64,000 bases of DNA from CAZGKW01 sp964526295 (GCA_964526295.1 CAZGKW010000012.1:1-64000); one strand, 5' to 3'; counted from the first letter of the stretch, positions 33,418-42,810 are shown. Notes: generated by a model not told the origin, from the sequence alone. Program-made: numbers and translations.

Positions 33418-35043
33418 GTGCATTATAATACATCCCTACTCTCTTTCGCCCTGGCCGCCTGCCTCCTGGCAACGGTCGCATCGCAGGCCCAAGCCGAGGC
33501 CACCCCTGGACCTCAGCTCAAGCCCTGCACCCTCGAGCTGGTCGACGGACGCAAGGTCGAGGGGCACCTTGCGGTGCAGTTCAAGATGGACGATCACCTC
33601 GTCGTCTACTCGCCGCGCCTGGCGACGGTGCGGTCGTTACTGAAGGAGCACGTGCATGCGCTGACCGTGAACGGTAAGCGCGAGGAGCTGAACCCGAAGC
33701 GCGAGTTGACGGAGGAGGACAAGAAGCTTCTGGGGCAGATCGAATGGCCGGACGAACCGCCGGCCGAGGGTCGCAAGCCCGCCTACACCAGCCAAAAGTG
33801 GGAAGCCCCGAGGCGGCTGCTGGTCTGGGCGGGGCCCGGCACGAGCGGCCTTCTGCACCACTCGGCGAACTGGCTCGACAGCGGGCGCCCCGCCGAGGGG
33901 CTTTGGCCCGAAAAGGGCATCAATCCGCGGGACCTCAAGGTCGCTTGGCTGGACAGCGAGACGGACGTCCTCCTCCCCGCCGCCGGGAAGGGCTACGCGG
34001 TGGCCTACAGCGTCCGGCCGGCGGGCAACCTGGAGCTGCGGCACCTGACCGTCGAGCCCGGCGCGACCTTCAAGGTCGCTGCCTGCCGCGCCCTGACCGG
34101 CAACGTCTGGGCGATGCGGGGGGCCGTCTTCCGCACCCGCTACACGGCGACCCTGAGCGGCCCCCGGCACACGCTGTTCTTCAACGACCTGCCGTGGGTG
34201 GGCCCCGAGACGGAAAGGGCCCGGCCCGTACGGCGGGGGTTCGTCGTCCCCTCGCCGGAGGGGTTGAAGGTCGCCCAGTACCTCGACGTCCGAAAGGCCG
34301 ACGAGGCATCCGTCACGTTCTGCGGGAGCGTCGCGACGAGCGACGACTTCCAGATCGCGTCGGGCACGGCGATCGTCGCCCCTCACAGCCAGCTCTGGCC
34401 GGGGACCCGCTCGTCGCAGCGGCTGCCAAGCGGGGCCGTTCTGCGGCTCCACTCCGGGTCTGAGTTCGGCAAGGCCCACAACGCCACCTCGACGGGCTAC
34501 GGACTGGGCGAGTTCGCCGACGGCGGGTCCGTCGATCTGGTCGTCGCCGGGCGGATCGAGGCCGGCACGCCCGACCAGCCCATCACCGAGGACGTCGGCC
34601 TGGGGGTCAGCTTCAAGAACCCCGTCGGCTGGTCCAACGGCAAGGGAACGGTGAAGAAGCGGCCGATGAGCCTTATCGTCGCCGAGGGCGCCGAGATCGT
34701 CGTCCACACCGCCGACCCCAAGAAGGCCCGACTGGTCATCGGCTGGCACCGGCGGCACAACGATTGGTTCGAGACCCGCCTTGAAGGCTACAAGCAGATG
34801 CCGGAGGAGATCGAGATCGCCTTCCTCGGCAAGCCGGCTCTGGAGCACGTGGGTTTCGAGGACGTCGCCCGCGGCGGCATCCACGTGGCGGACCCGGCTT
34901 CGGTGAAGTGGTGGCAAAACGTGTCCTTCGGCGCCCGCAACCGAGGCCGGCCCGAGGAGCTGATCGCCCCGCTCTCCGACGCCGAACGGGAGGCCATCAA
35001 TTCGACGCGGTGGTACCGGCGGCTTGTTCAGCCCCCGAGGTAG
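33418..35043 (+). CDS. W-motif family secreted protein 4, short form (541 aa)
   Basis: GTG 33418 follows AGGA and opens a signal peptide (VHYNTSLLSFALAACLLATV). The Sm-like entry, the W motif RRLLVWAGPGTSGLLHHSAN (about 134-153) and the G8-like centre are present. The chitobiase-C and PA14-like modules of its siblings are absent: the protein stops after VADPASVKWWQNVSFGARNR and a short tail. The first codons (CAT TAT AAT ACA) are unusually AT-rich for this genome and contain a perfect TATAAT. TTG 33400 is an alternative start. It is probably exported; it may be a natural short form or a truncated copy. Confidence 0.68.
   Translation: MHYNTSLLSFALAACLLATVASQAQAEATPGPQLKPCTLELVDGRKVEGHLAVQFKMDDHLVVYSPRLATVRSLLKEHVHALTVNGKREELNPKRELTEEDKKLLGQIEWPDEPPAEGRKPAYTSQKWEAPRRLLVWAGPGTSGLLHHSANWLDSGRPAEGLWPEKGINPRDLKVAWLDSETDVLLPAAGKGYAVAYSVRPAGNLELRHLTVEPGATFKVAACRALTGNVWAMRGAVFRTRYTATLSGPRHTLFFNDLPWVGPETERARPVRRGFVVPSPEGLKVAQYLDVRKADEASVTFCGSVATSDDFQIASGTAIVAPHSQLWPGTRSSQRLPSGAVLRLHSGSEFGKAHNATSTGYGLGEFADGGSVDLVVAGRIEAGTPDQPITEDVGLGVSFKNPVGWSNGKGTVKKRPMSLIVAEGAEIVVHTADPKKARLVIGWHRRHNDWFETRLEGYKQMPEEIEIAFLGKPALEHVGFEDVARGGIHVADPASVKWWQNVSFGARNRGRPEELIAPLSDAEREAINSTRWYRRLVQPPR
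33775..33848 (+). repeat. 74-bp perfect patch shared with 29002-29075
   Basis: Copy in W-motif gene 4 of the segment encoding the W motif. See the partner copy in W-motif gene 2. Confidence 0.9.
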
Positions 35044-35085
35044 GGTCGCTTGCCTCCAATGCGACTGGAACGTGGAGGACCGGAC

Positions 35086-37272
35086 ATGCAGCGGACGTTT
35101 CGATTCGGACTGAGCATCGCCGCCCTCGGACTCGCCGCCCTGGGCTTGGCCGCCGGCGACGCCCGGGCCCTCATTAACCCCCAGCTCCAGCCCTTCATCC
35201 ACCTCCCGCGGCGGTACCGGGTGGTCCTCGGGACGCGCGTCGCGTCGCGCAACCTCGACGACGGCGCGATGACGCTCGAGGTGACCGACGTGATCTCCGG
35301 CCAATTCCAGCCGCGGCGCATCCACGTCACCACCGTCGAGGCGACGCGCGACGCCCCCATCTTCATCGACGACGGCCATCCCATCGTCGCCTACGTCGGC
35401 CGCAACCCCACCCGCCACGAACCCGGCGGCGAGAACAGCATCGTCTTCTACGGCGACAACGGCGTGTGGCACGAGGCCGAGGCCGACCCTGAGGACCCCG
35501 CCCGGTGGACGTGGACCCGGGTCCGCGAGGAGCAGACTACCGAGAGCCTGTTCGGCTGCTACAACGGGGCCGCCGACCGGTTCCTGGAGATGATGCGGGA
35601 CTGGAAGGCGGGCCGGGCGTTCTTCCCCCCCCGGGCCTTCATCCAGCTCAGGCAGCAGGCCGTCGGGCGGTTCGCGAAGCCCGTGCGCGGCGTGGCCCTT
35701 TACGACCTCGACGGTGACGGCCGGTGCGACATCTACGCCTGCTCCGAGGCGGGCAACCGGGCTTACGTCCAGACCGGGCCCCTGGAGTTCACCGACCGGA
35801 CCGACGCGCTGGGTCTGGCGGGCCTGGCGACGCCGAGCTCCTCGCTGGCCGATGCGAACGCCGACGGCTGGGTCGACCTGCTGGCGGGCGGCCGGCTGTT
35901 CCTCGGCGGCCCCGAGGGGTTCCGGCCCTCGGACCGGCTCCCTCCCGCGGCGAACGAAGGCGTCAAGACCGCCGCCTTCGTCCAGGTCAACGGCGACGGG
36001 TGGCCGGACGTCATCGTCTCACGCATCGGCGGCGGACTGGCCGTCTACCTCAACCCAGGCGCCGCGGCGTGGGCCGAGAAGGCGGCGTTCACCGACGCGA
36101 CGAAGGCCCTGGGCCTCGACGGGGAGGCCCTCGGGGCCGACGGAACGGGCTTTGTCGCGCCCGGCGACCTGAACGGCGACGGGCGGACGGACCTCTTCTA
36201 CGGCGCCGCCTCCGGCGTGCTGCTCGTCCAGGGCGAGGACGGCATGTTCACCGGCGGCGGATTGGGTCTGGATTTCTCGACCGCCGGCGCCGGTCCGGGC
36301 CTGACCGGCGCGGCCTGCTTCGGCCCCCTCTGGCGCGACGACCGCTCCGCCCTGGTCGTGCCGACGGACTACAGTTACGCCCTGCTGACGCTCGAAGACG
36401 GCGGCCTGCGCGAGCTGGTGACCGCCACGAACGAGCTCCACAACGAGCCGACGCAGGACCAGCTCGCCGTCCTCGCCGCCGACCTGAACGTCGACGGACG
36501 CGTCGACCTCTACACCGCCAGCCGCTCGGCCGGCGTGTCCAACGCCTTCCACGCCAACCGCGGCTACGGCTCCTACATGAACTCCGTCAAGGCCAAGCCG
36601 GCGGGGTTCCCCGACGCCCACCGGACGGGCGCCTGGGGCCTGGCGGCCGGCGACGTCGACGGCGACGGGGCAAACGAGCTGCTCCTCGGCGGCGTCGACG
36701 GGAACCTGACGCTTCTCGTCAACGAGACACTCCGCGAACGTAAACCCAAGCTGAATCCGACCTATCACGAAGCCAAGCTCCTCGGGACGCGGGTCCTCTC
36801 GGTCCACGTGACGGGCAAGGTCGGAGTCCTTGGCGCGGTCGTGACCCTGGCCGAGGCCCCATCCGCGAAGAAGGGCAGCTCGATCGGCGGCGCGGGCGGT
36901 CGCGTCATCGCCCGGCGCAGCGTCGGCACGCAGTTCCTGACGGGCTGCCGGGGGCCGGATACGATCAACCTGGCCGTCCGCGAGCCCGGCCGGTACGTCC
37001 TCGCGGTCCGCTACGCCGACGGGCACGAGCGGACGTGGCCCGTCAACCTGTCGGCCTCGACTTCGACGCACGTGAAGCTTCGCGCCGAGCGTCAGACGAC
37101 CGACGGGCCGCTACGACCCGTCGGGATTGAAGCTGCACTTGACACCCCGCACGCACGGGCTGCTCTGCCTCTGGGGGTTCGCGAGCGCGAAGGCCCCGGC
37201 CGCCGGGAGCCACCATCCGCTTCGTATGGGGCGCGTGGTTTCTCCCCACCGCGACAGGCCCACCGGACCTGA
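35086..37272 (+). CDS. secreted FG-GAP/VCBS repeat protein (728 aa)
   Basis: Signal peptide (about 1-28). An N-terminal beta domain (RRYRVVLGTRVASRNLDDGA) precedes an integrin-like propeller with calcium-type loops: YDLDGDGRCDIY, ANADGWVDLL, QVNGDGWPDVIV, GDLNGDGRTDLFYG, ADLNVDGRVDLYTA and GDVDGDGANELLLGG. These repeats occur in surface adhesins and secreted binding proteins. ATG 35086 follows TGGAGGA; an in-frame ATG at 35050 is less likely. The last roughly 50 residues are Arg/Pro-rich and unlike the rest, so the natural end may lie near 37100-37130, where an 8-bp inverted repeat sits (37100-37107/37117-37124); a frameshift or read-through is possible. Confidence 0.8.
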   Translation: MQRTFRFGLSIAALGLAALGLAAGDARALINPQLQPFIHLPRRYRVVLGTRVASRNLDDGAMTLEVTDVISGQFQPRRIHVTTVEATRDAPIFIDDGHPIVAYVGRNPTRHEPGGENSIVFYGDNGVWHEAEADPEDPARWTWTRVREEQTTESLFGCYNGAADRFLEMMRDWKAGRAFFPPRAFIQLRQQAVGRFAKPVRGVALYDLDGDGRCDIYACSEAGNRAYVQTGPLEFTDRTDALGLAGLATPSSSLADANADGWVDLLAGGRLFLGGPEGFRPSDRLPPAANEGVKTAAFVQVNGDGWPDVIVSRIGGGLAVYLNPGAAAWAEKAAFTDATKALGLDGEALGADGTGFVAPGDLNGDGRTDLFYGAASGVLLVQGEDGMFTGGGLGLDFSTAGAGPGLTGAACFGPLWRDDRSALVVPTDYSYALLTLEDGGLRELVTATNELHNEPTQDQLAVLAADLNVDGRVDLYTASRSAGVSNAFHANRGYGSYMNSVKAKPAGFPDAHRTGAWGLAAGDVDGDGANELLLGGVDGNLTLLVNETLRERKPKLNPTYHEAKLLGTRVLSVHVTGKVGVLGAVVTLAEAPSAKKGSSIGGAGGRVIARRSVGTQFLTGCRGPDTINLAVREPGRYVLAVRYADGHERTWPVNLSASTSTHVKLRAERQTTDGPLRPVGIEAALDTPHARAALPLGVREREGPGRREPPSASYGARGFSPPRQAHRT

Positions 37273-37292
37273 CTACCGGCACCTGGACGCCG

Positions 37293-39374
37293 ATGAGGAG
37301 CCGACCGACCCAAATGCCACGGAATCGCAAGAAAGCCCGAACGAAACCGGCCCGCAGGGCGGCCCGGCCTTCGGCGTCGGCTCGGGCGGGAGCCCAGGGG
37401 ACGCTACTTGCCGCCGTGCCTCCCCCCGGCCGCACGACTCGCCTCTGCCTGTGGGTCGCTTTGTGGCTGGTCTTCGTGCTGGGCCTGGTCCTCGGGTACC
37501 GGGAGATCGGCAGCCCCGACCTCGGGTTCCACCTCAGCTCGGCCCGATGGATCGTCGAGAACGGCACGGTCCCCCGGACGGACATCTTCACCTACACCGT
37601 CACCGACCACGCCTACGTCGACCTTCAGTGGCTGTTTCAGCTCTTCGTGTACGGGCTGCTTCAGGTGGGCGGCACGGCCGGGATCGTGGCCGCGACGACC
37701 GGCCTGACGCTCGCGTTCGCGGGGCTCTTGCTCTTGCGGACGTGGCGGCGCGACGGGCGGATTCCGCTGGCCGCGGTGCTGCTGATGATGCTGTTCCTGC
37801 TGGCGACACACTGGGAGCCCCGGCCGCACCTGCTGTCGTGGATGTGGGGGTCGCTGGTTCTGCTGGTCTTGGAAGAGCACGCCCGGGGCTCGCGGCGGTG
37901 GCTGCCGGCCCTGCCCGTCATCATGGTCCTCTGGGTGAACACACATTCGCTGTTCGTGCTGGGCCTGGTGATCATCGTCGTCTACGCCGTCCGCATGACG
38001 GCCGCGGCGCTCCGGGCCCGGGCGAACGGCCGGCCGGGGCCGCTCGACAGGAGGCTCCTCCTCTGGTCGGTGGCGGCGGTCGCGGCGTGCCTCGCGAATC
38101 CCTACCACGTCGACGGCCTGCTGCTTCCCCTGACGCAGTACGGCGACATCCAGCCGGGTTCGGCCTTCACGTCGCCCGAGACAGGCATCTCGGAGTTCAC
38201 CTCGCCCTTCAGCTTCAACGAGTACGTCGTGGACGGCCGGCTGGTGCTGTTCCAGCCGCGGCTCTACTACCAGCTCTTCACGGTCCTGGCGGTCGCCGGG
38301 CTGATTGGCAACTGGCGGCGGTGGCGGCCCGCGGAGATGGTCCTGTTCGCCGGCTTCCTCTACGTCTTCGCCCGGGCGAACAAGAACTTCGGCTACTTCG
38401 TGATGGCCGTCTTCCCGATGGCCGCGACCGGCTTGGACCGCCTGGGCGGACAGCTGAGGGCTGCGCTCGTCCGGAAGTCGCCGAAAGGGCTCGAGCCGCA
38501 CGGCGCTCGTCCGTGGCGACTCCTCTGGCTGGGGGCGTGCGGGACCGTCTGCCTCGTGCTCATTCCCGCCGTCTGGACGGGTTGGCTGTACGACCTGGCG
38601 TGGGTGTCCCATCGCCGCGGGACGGGGTTCAACGAGTCGCTGCTCCCGGTCGAGGCGTCCGAGTTTATCAATCGCCATAAGATCGAGGGCCGGCCCCTCA
38701 ACACCTGGAACGACGGCGGCTACCTGTCGTGGGCGACCCGACAGAAGGTCTTTATCTGTAGCCACGGCGAGGTGATGGGCCAGGGCTTTTACGGCCGGTA
38801 CGTCGAGGCCAAGCAGCCGGGGGGCCTGGCCGACGCGCTCAACCGGCACGTGCCGACCGTGGCCGTGGTGCCCTACAGGAGCGTCCCGTACTGGCTGTAC
38901 GCCTTCGACCGGGCCAAGGCGTGGCGGCTGGTCCATGCGGACGACCGCACGGCGGTGTTCGTCCATCCGCCGGCAGCGCCGCTGGTGCCCCCCATGCCCG
39001 AGCCCAGGGCCGGCGCCGACTACCCGGCGTTCGACGATGCGGACGTGGAGCGCGTCGTCCGCCAGGCGGCGTCGGCTCGGCCGCCGAACCTGGGGGAATG
39101 GTTCCGGGGCCGGCGGGCCTGGCCCCTGCGAGAGATGGCCCGCTCGGGCTTCTACCTCCAGACGCGGGAGGTGGACGCCTGCATCGGCACGGCCTTGGCG
39201 GGGCTGGAACGGACGCCGTTCCTCGTGCCCGACCTGCTGCTGACCCTGGGTCACGCCCTGAACGCACGGGGCCGCTACGGCCTGGCCGACCGGTGCTACG
39301 AAGCGTTCCTGCGGGCGGAGGACGATCCGCGCATCGCCCGCGAGATCGAGCAGTTGCGGCGGCAGCGCCGCTGA
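37293..39374 (+). CDS. multi-pass membrane protein, GT-C glycosyltransferase-like (693 aa)
   Basis: A basic N-terminus (about 45 residues) leads to some ten membrane segments (such as LCLWVALWLVFVLGLVLGY and LPVIMVLWVNTHSLFVLGLV) up to about residue 450, followed by a soluble C-terminal part. The first outside loop has SPDLGFHLSSARWIVENGTV followed by YVDLQWLFQL, and a later loop ANPYHVDGL. These resemble planctomycete GT-C-like proteins thought to transfer sugar from lipid carriers. No exact family assigned. ATG 37293 is 20 nt after the FG-GAP stop; ATG 37314 is an alternative. It is convergent with the GT2 gene and could glycosylate secreted proteins. Confidence 0.6.
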   Translation: MRSRPTQMPRNRKKARTKPARRAARPSASARAGAQGTLLAAVPPPGRTTRLCLWVALWLVFVLGLVLGYREIGSPDLGFHLSSARWIVENGTVPRTDIFTYTVTDHAYVDLQWLFQLFVYGLLQVGGTAGIVAATTGLTLAFAGLLLLRTWRRDGRIPLAAVLLMMLFLLATHWEPRPHLLSWMWGSLVLLVLEEHARGSRRWLPALPVIMVLWVNTHSLFVLGLVIIVVYAVRMTAAALRARANGRPGPLDRRLLLWSVAAVAACLANPYHVDGLLLPLTQYGDIQPGSAFTSPETGISEFTSPFSFNEYVVDGRLVLFQPRLYYQLFTVLAVAGLIGNWRRWRPAEMVLFAGFLYVFARANKNFGYFVMAVFPMAATGLDRLGGQLRAALVRKSPKGLEPHGARPWRLLWLGACGTVCLVLIPAVWTGWLYDLAWVSHRRGTGFNESLLPVEASEFINRHKIEGRPLNTWNDGGYLSWATRQKVFICSHGEVMGQGFYGRYVEAKQPGGLADALNRHVPTVAVVPYRSVPYWLYAFDRAKAWRLVHADDRTAVFVHPPAAPLVPPMPEPRAGADYPAFDDADVERVVRQAASARPPNLGEWFRGRRAWPLREMARSGFYLQTREVDACIGTALAGLERTPFLVPDLLLTLGHALNARGRYGLADRCYEAFLRAEDDPRIAREIEQLRRQRR

Positions 39375-39408
39375 CGCGTCCCTTGGGTGGCAGCCGGGGG
39401 GCGGCCCG

Positions 39409-40623
39409 TCAGTCTCCCGACGAGGGCGGCTCGCTTCCCTTTCGCCGCATCCCCAGCATGCTGAGGAAGAAGCCCGAGAGCATCGTCTGGAACGCCAGGG
39501 CGAAGAGCGTCGCCCCGGGGACCACCAGCCGCATCGTGCGGGTGTAGTCGAGGTCGCCGAAGTCGGCCAACCGCCACTGGTTGATCGCCGCGATCAGGAG
39601 GCCCGCCCCCACCGCGAACACGGCCACGGCCAGCACCATCGCCCGCTCCAGCGTCGCCCAGTCGAAGAACCGCTCGAGCCGCGGGTCCGGCGGCAGGAAC
39701 CCCTCGGCGATCGCGAACACCTTCGCCAGCAACGCGAACAGCACCGCCTGGTACCCGCACAGGGCGAACAGGCTGGCGAACAGCAGCGTGTGGGCGTCGA
39801 AGCGCACCTCGCCCACCTCGAGGCCCGGCAGGGCCACCGCGTACCCCACGACCCCCAAGCCGATCAGCGCCAGCCCCGGCACCAGGAACAGGTATCGCGG
39901 CGTGCACAGCAGGAAGAACCGCAACGTCCTCCAGCCGTCGCGGAGCGTCCTGAGGTGGGGGGCCCGGACCGTCCGGCCGTCCGGGTGGAGCGTGATCGGC
40001 ACCTCGGCGACCCGCTCGCCCCGGAGGCTGGACTTGATGATCATCTCGGTGGCGAACTCCATCCCCGTGCACCGCTGCTCCAGGCGGTCGTAGAGGTCGG
40101 GGGTGAATCCGCGGAGGCCGCAGTAGATGTCGTGGATCGTCGCGCCGAACCACCGCCGGGCCAGCCAGGTGAACAGGGGATTGCCGATCCAGCGGTGGGA
40201 CCAGGGCATGGCCCCGGGCTCGACGCGGCCACCCCCCGCCGGCAGCCGGCAGCCCTGCACCAGGCCGAACCCCTCCCGGAGCTTCTCGACGAACCGGGGC
40301 ACCTCGCGGAAGTCGTAGCTGTCATCGGCGTCGCCCATGACGATGAAGCGGCCGCGGGCCGCCTCGACCCCGCCCATCAGGGCGCTGCCGTACCCCGGCT
40401 CGGTCACGTGCACGACGCGGGCGCCGAGCTGCCGGGCGATCTCCATCGAGCCGTCCGTGCTGCCGTTGTCGGCGACGATCACCTCGCCCGCCACGCCGGC
40501 CTCGTCGAGGCCCTCCTGGGCCTTGCCGATGCACGTGCCGAGGGTCTCGGCCTCGTTCAGACAGGGGATGACCACCGAGACCTCGATCTCGTGCGGCTCG
40601 GGGGTGGTTGGCTCGTCGCTCAC
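39409..40623 (-). CDS. GT2-family glycosyltransferase, dolichyl-phosphate-sugar-synthase-like (404 aa)
   Basis: The N-terminal GT-A domain has VSVVIPCLNEAETLGTCI, VADNGSTDGSMEIARQLGAR, a DxD-type site in VMGDADDSYDF, and the family loop IHDIYCGLRGFTPDLYDRL. The C-terminus has four hydrophobic segments (such as YLFLVPGLALIGLGVVGYAV). This is the layout of membrane-bound polyprenyl-phosphate sugar transferases. The start is GTG at 40621-40623; a TTGCGA/TATAAT promoter lies upstream. Together with the GT-C-like neighbour it could supply lipid-linked sugar for glycosylation outside the cytoplasm. Confidence 0.88.
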   Translation of the reverse strand: MSDEPTTPEPHEIEVSVVIPCLNEAETLGTCIGKAQEGLDEAGVAGEVIVADNGSTDGSMEIARQLGARVVHVTEPGYGSALMGGVEAARGRFIVMGDADDSYDFREVPRFVEKLREGFGLVQGCRLPAGGGRVEPGAMPWSHRWIGNPLFTWLARRWFGATIHDIYCGLRGFTPDLYDRLEQRCTGMEFATEMIIKSSLRGERVAEVPITLHPDGRTVRAPHLRTLRDGWRTLRFFLLCTPRYLFLVPGLALIGLGVVGYAVALPGLEVGEVRFDAHTLLFASLFALCGYQAVLFALLAKVFAIAEGFLPPDPRLERFFDWATLERAMVLAVAVFAVGAGLLIAAINQWRLADFGDLDYTRTMRLVVPGATLFALAFQTMLSGFFLSMLGMRRKGSEPPSSGD

Positions 40624-40661
40624 GCGGCTCGCCTCGCTGTCGGGGGTTCGTGAGGCCCAGG

Positions 40662-40689
40662 ATTATACCGGCGCCCCGGCGGTTCGCAA
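40662..40689 (-). promoter_or_regulatory. promoter of the GT2 gene
   Basis: On the minus strand: -35 TTGCGA (40684-40689), a 16-nt spacer and a perfect -10 TATAAT (40662-40667). The expected start is near 40654, about 30 nt before the GTG. It lies in the divergent region shared with the beta-helix gene at 40815. Confidence 0.55.
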
Positions 40690-40752
40690 CCGCGGGGCGA
40701 CGCCGGGGATGCTGGGAGAGGAACCCGCCCGGACGGGGCGTGTTAAGACCCG

Positions 40753-40766
40753 TGGTAGCGGTAACA
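40753..40766 (+). promoter_or_regulatory. LacI-family operator candidate, copy 2
   Basis: TGGTAGCGGTAACA, identical to the site in the first LacI promoter. Here it lies 49 nt before ATG 40815 (53 nt in the first case), a similar distance. Outside the 14-mer the flanks differ (CCCG before, GCTC after), so conservation is confined to the site. This supports a shared binding protein controlling the beta-helix/ABC group. No convincing -35/-10 pair was found here. Confidence 0.6.
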
Positions 40767-40814
40767 GCTCGCCGGACACCCCGCGACTCGCCCTGAGGGG
40801 AAAGGTGAAGGCCC

Positions 40815-42734
40815 ATGCATGTTGGCAGGACGATGGCGTTACTGGCCCTGGCCGGCGCTCTGACAGCCATCGTGGCCCACGCCGCGCCGGGCGGCGCCGG
40901 CAGCGACCGCGGCAACGGAAACCTCGTGTTCCCCGATGATGCCGGCGTCATCGACCTGAAGGCCGAGTTCGGGGCCAAGGGCGACGGCCGGACCGACGAC
41001 ACCCGAGCCATCCAGGCCGCCCTCGACAAGTACGCCAACGGCAACCGCATCCTCTACCTGCCGCCCGGCACGTATCTGATCTCCGACACGCTGAAATGGG
41101 GCGCGGGCACCCACGGCGGCGCGGCCCAGAAACGGACCACCCTCCAGGGGGCCGGCATGGACCGCACCACCGTCAAGCTCAAAGACCGCTGCCCCGGCTT
41201 CCAGGAGCCGACCGCCACGAAGGACCGCCGCGGCCGCCGGCGGGAAGAGTTCAAGGCCATGATCTGGACCGGCCGCAAGCCCGCCCAGCGGTTCCGCAAC
41301 GGCATCCGCCACCTGACCATCGACACGGGCCGCGGCAACCCGGCCGCCACCGGCGTCCAGTACATCGCCAACAACCAGGGCTCCATGCGGTACGTCCGCA
41401 TCCGCTCGGGCGACCCCGACGGGGCCGGCTCGATCGGCCTCGACCTCGGCTACACCGACGAGCAGGGGCCGTGCCTGATCAAGCACGTCCACGTCATCGG
41501 CTTCGACGTCGGCATCCGCACGCGGACCGCCGTCGACAGCGTGACTCTCGAGCACATCACCGTCGAGGGCCAGCGGCGGGTCGGCTTCTCCAACGACGGC
41601 CAGTGCGTCTCGATGCGAGATTTCGTCAGCCGCAACGCCGTCCCGGCGATCGAGAACCTCGGCTCCTACAGCCTGATGACGGTCATTGAAGGCGAACTGG
41701 TCGGCGCCGGCAGGGCGGCGAAGCTCGCCGCCGTGGAGAACTCCGGCGCGTTGCTCGTCCGCAACGTCGACGTGCAGGGCTACGAGAAGGGCGTCCACAA
41801 CGCGGCCGAAGGCGGTACGGGCGAGGGCGCCGCCGCCGGACGGATCGAGGAGTTTTGCTCCCACCGGCCGACCGTCCTGTTCGAGGATTCGCCCCGCCAC
41901 ACGCTCGGCCTGCCCGTCAAGGAGACGCCCGTGGTGCCGAGCGTCCCGCTTTCGGAGTGGGTCAGCCCAGCCGAGTTCGGCGGCAACCCCGAGGACGACG
42001 AGGACGACACCGAGGCCGTCCAGAAGGCAGTCGACTCCGGCCGGCGGGTGCTCTACTTCCCCCGCGGCCGGAAGTGGCTCGTCGATGGCACGGTCGAGAT
42101 CCGCGGCAGTATCGAGCGGGTCACGTCGCTCGAAGGGTCCATCTTCGGCACCGGCACGCTCAAGGTCACCGCCGGGACGCCCCGGACGGTGATCTTCGAC
42201 CGCATGGGCCAGACGTACAAGAAGGTGGCCATCGAGAACGCGTCCGACCGAACGATGGTCCTCAGCGGCGTCCTGACGTGGGGGGACGTCCGGTTGACCG
42301 GGCCGGGCGACTGCTTCCTGGAGGACTACTGCGGGCGGCTCGAGATGAAGGGCCAGAACGTCTGGGCTCGCCAGTGGAACAACGAGGCCAAATCGCAGCC
42401 GAAGTTCCTGAACGACGGCGGGACGGTCTGGATCCTCGGCCTCAAGACCGAGCAGGCCGGGACGCTCATCGAGACCGTCCGAGGCGGCCGGACCGAGGTC
42501 CTCGGAGGGTTCTGCTACGCCCAGGGCGCCCCGAAGACGACGCCCATGTTTATCCTCACGAACGCCGCCGGGTCGTTCACCATCGGTGAAATCACGTTCA
42601 ACAACCGGCCGTTCAAGACGATCGTCCGCGAGACCCGCGGCGGCGAGACCCGCGAACTCATCCGACGCGAACCGGGCACCTACGTCCGCGGACCCGGCAC
42701 GATGCTGCCCCTGTTCGTCGGGTACGGGAAGTAG
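40815..42734 (+). CDS. two-lobed pectate-lyase-superfamily beta-helix protein (639 aa)
   Basis: Signal peptide (about 1-22). First Pectate_lyase_3-type entry at about 50-95 (AEFGAKGDGRTDDTRAIQAA, then LYLPPGTYLISDTLKWG). Second at about 390-450 (DDTEAVQKAVDSGRRVLYFP, then VEIRGSIERVTSLEG). Between and after are beta-helix coils. It is a paralogue of 26372 without the chitobiase-C domain and without the transplanted tail, so it probably shows the ancestral form. AAAGGTGAAGG precedes ATG 40815. Probably exported; substrate unknown, likely an acidic polysaccharide. Confidence 0.82.
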   Translation: MHVGRTMALLALAGALTAIVAHAAPGGAGSDRGNGNLVFPDDAGVIDLKAEFGAKGDGRTDDTRAIQAALDKYANGNRILYLPPGTYLISDTLKWGAGTHGGAAQKRTTLQGAGMDRTTVKLKDRCPGFQEPTATKDRRGRRREEFKAMIWTGRKPAQRFRNGIRHLTIDTGRGNPAATGVQYIANNQGSMRYVRIRSGDPDGAGSIGLDLGYTDEQGPCLIKHVHVIGFDVGIRTRTAVDSVTLEHITVEGQRRVGFSNDGQCVSMRDFVSRNAVPAIENLGSYSLMTVIEGELVGAGRAAKLAAVENSGALLVRNVDVQGYEKGVHNAAEGGTGEGAAAGRIEEFCSHRPTVLFEDSPRHTLGLPVKETPVVPSVPLSEWVSPAEFGGNPEDDEDDTEAVQKAVDSGRRVLYFPRGRKWLVDGTVEIRGSIERVTSLEGSIFGTGTLKVTAGTPRTVIFDRMGQTYKKVAIENASDRTMVLSGVLTWGDVRLTGPGDCFLEDYCGRLEMKGQNVWARQWNNEAKSQPKFLNDGGTVWILGLKTEQAGTLIETVRGGRTEVLGGFCYAQGAPKTTPMFILTNAAGSFTIGEITFNNRPFKTIVRETRGGETRELIRREPGTYVRGPGTMLPLFVGYGK

Positions 42735-42810
42735 CCGACGGGGGCGAGGCGGCGTCCTGAATCTCCAGGGCCGCGGGCCCGTCGAAATACCGTGAGATGG
42801 AGGGCCTGTC

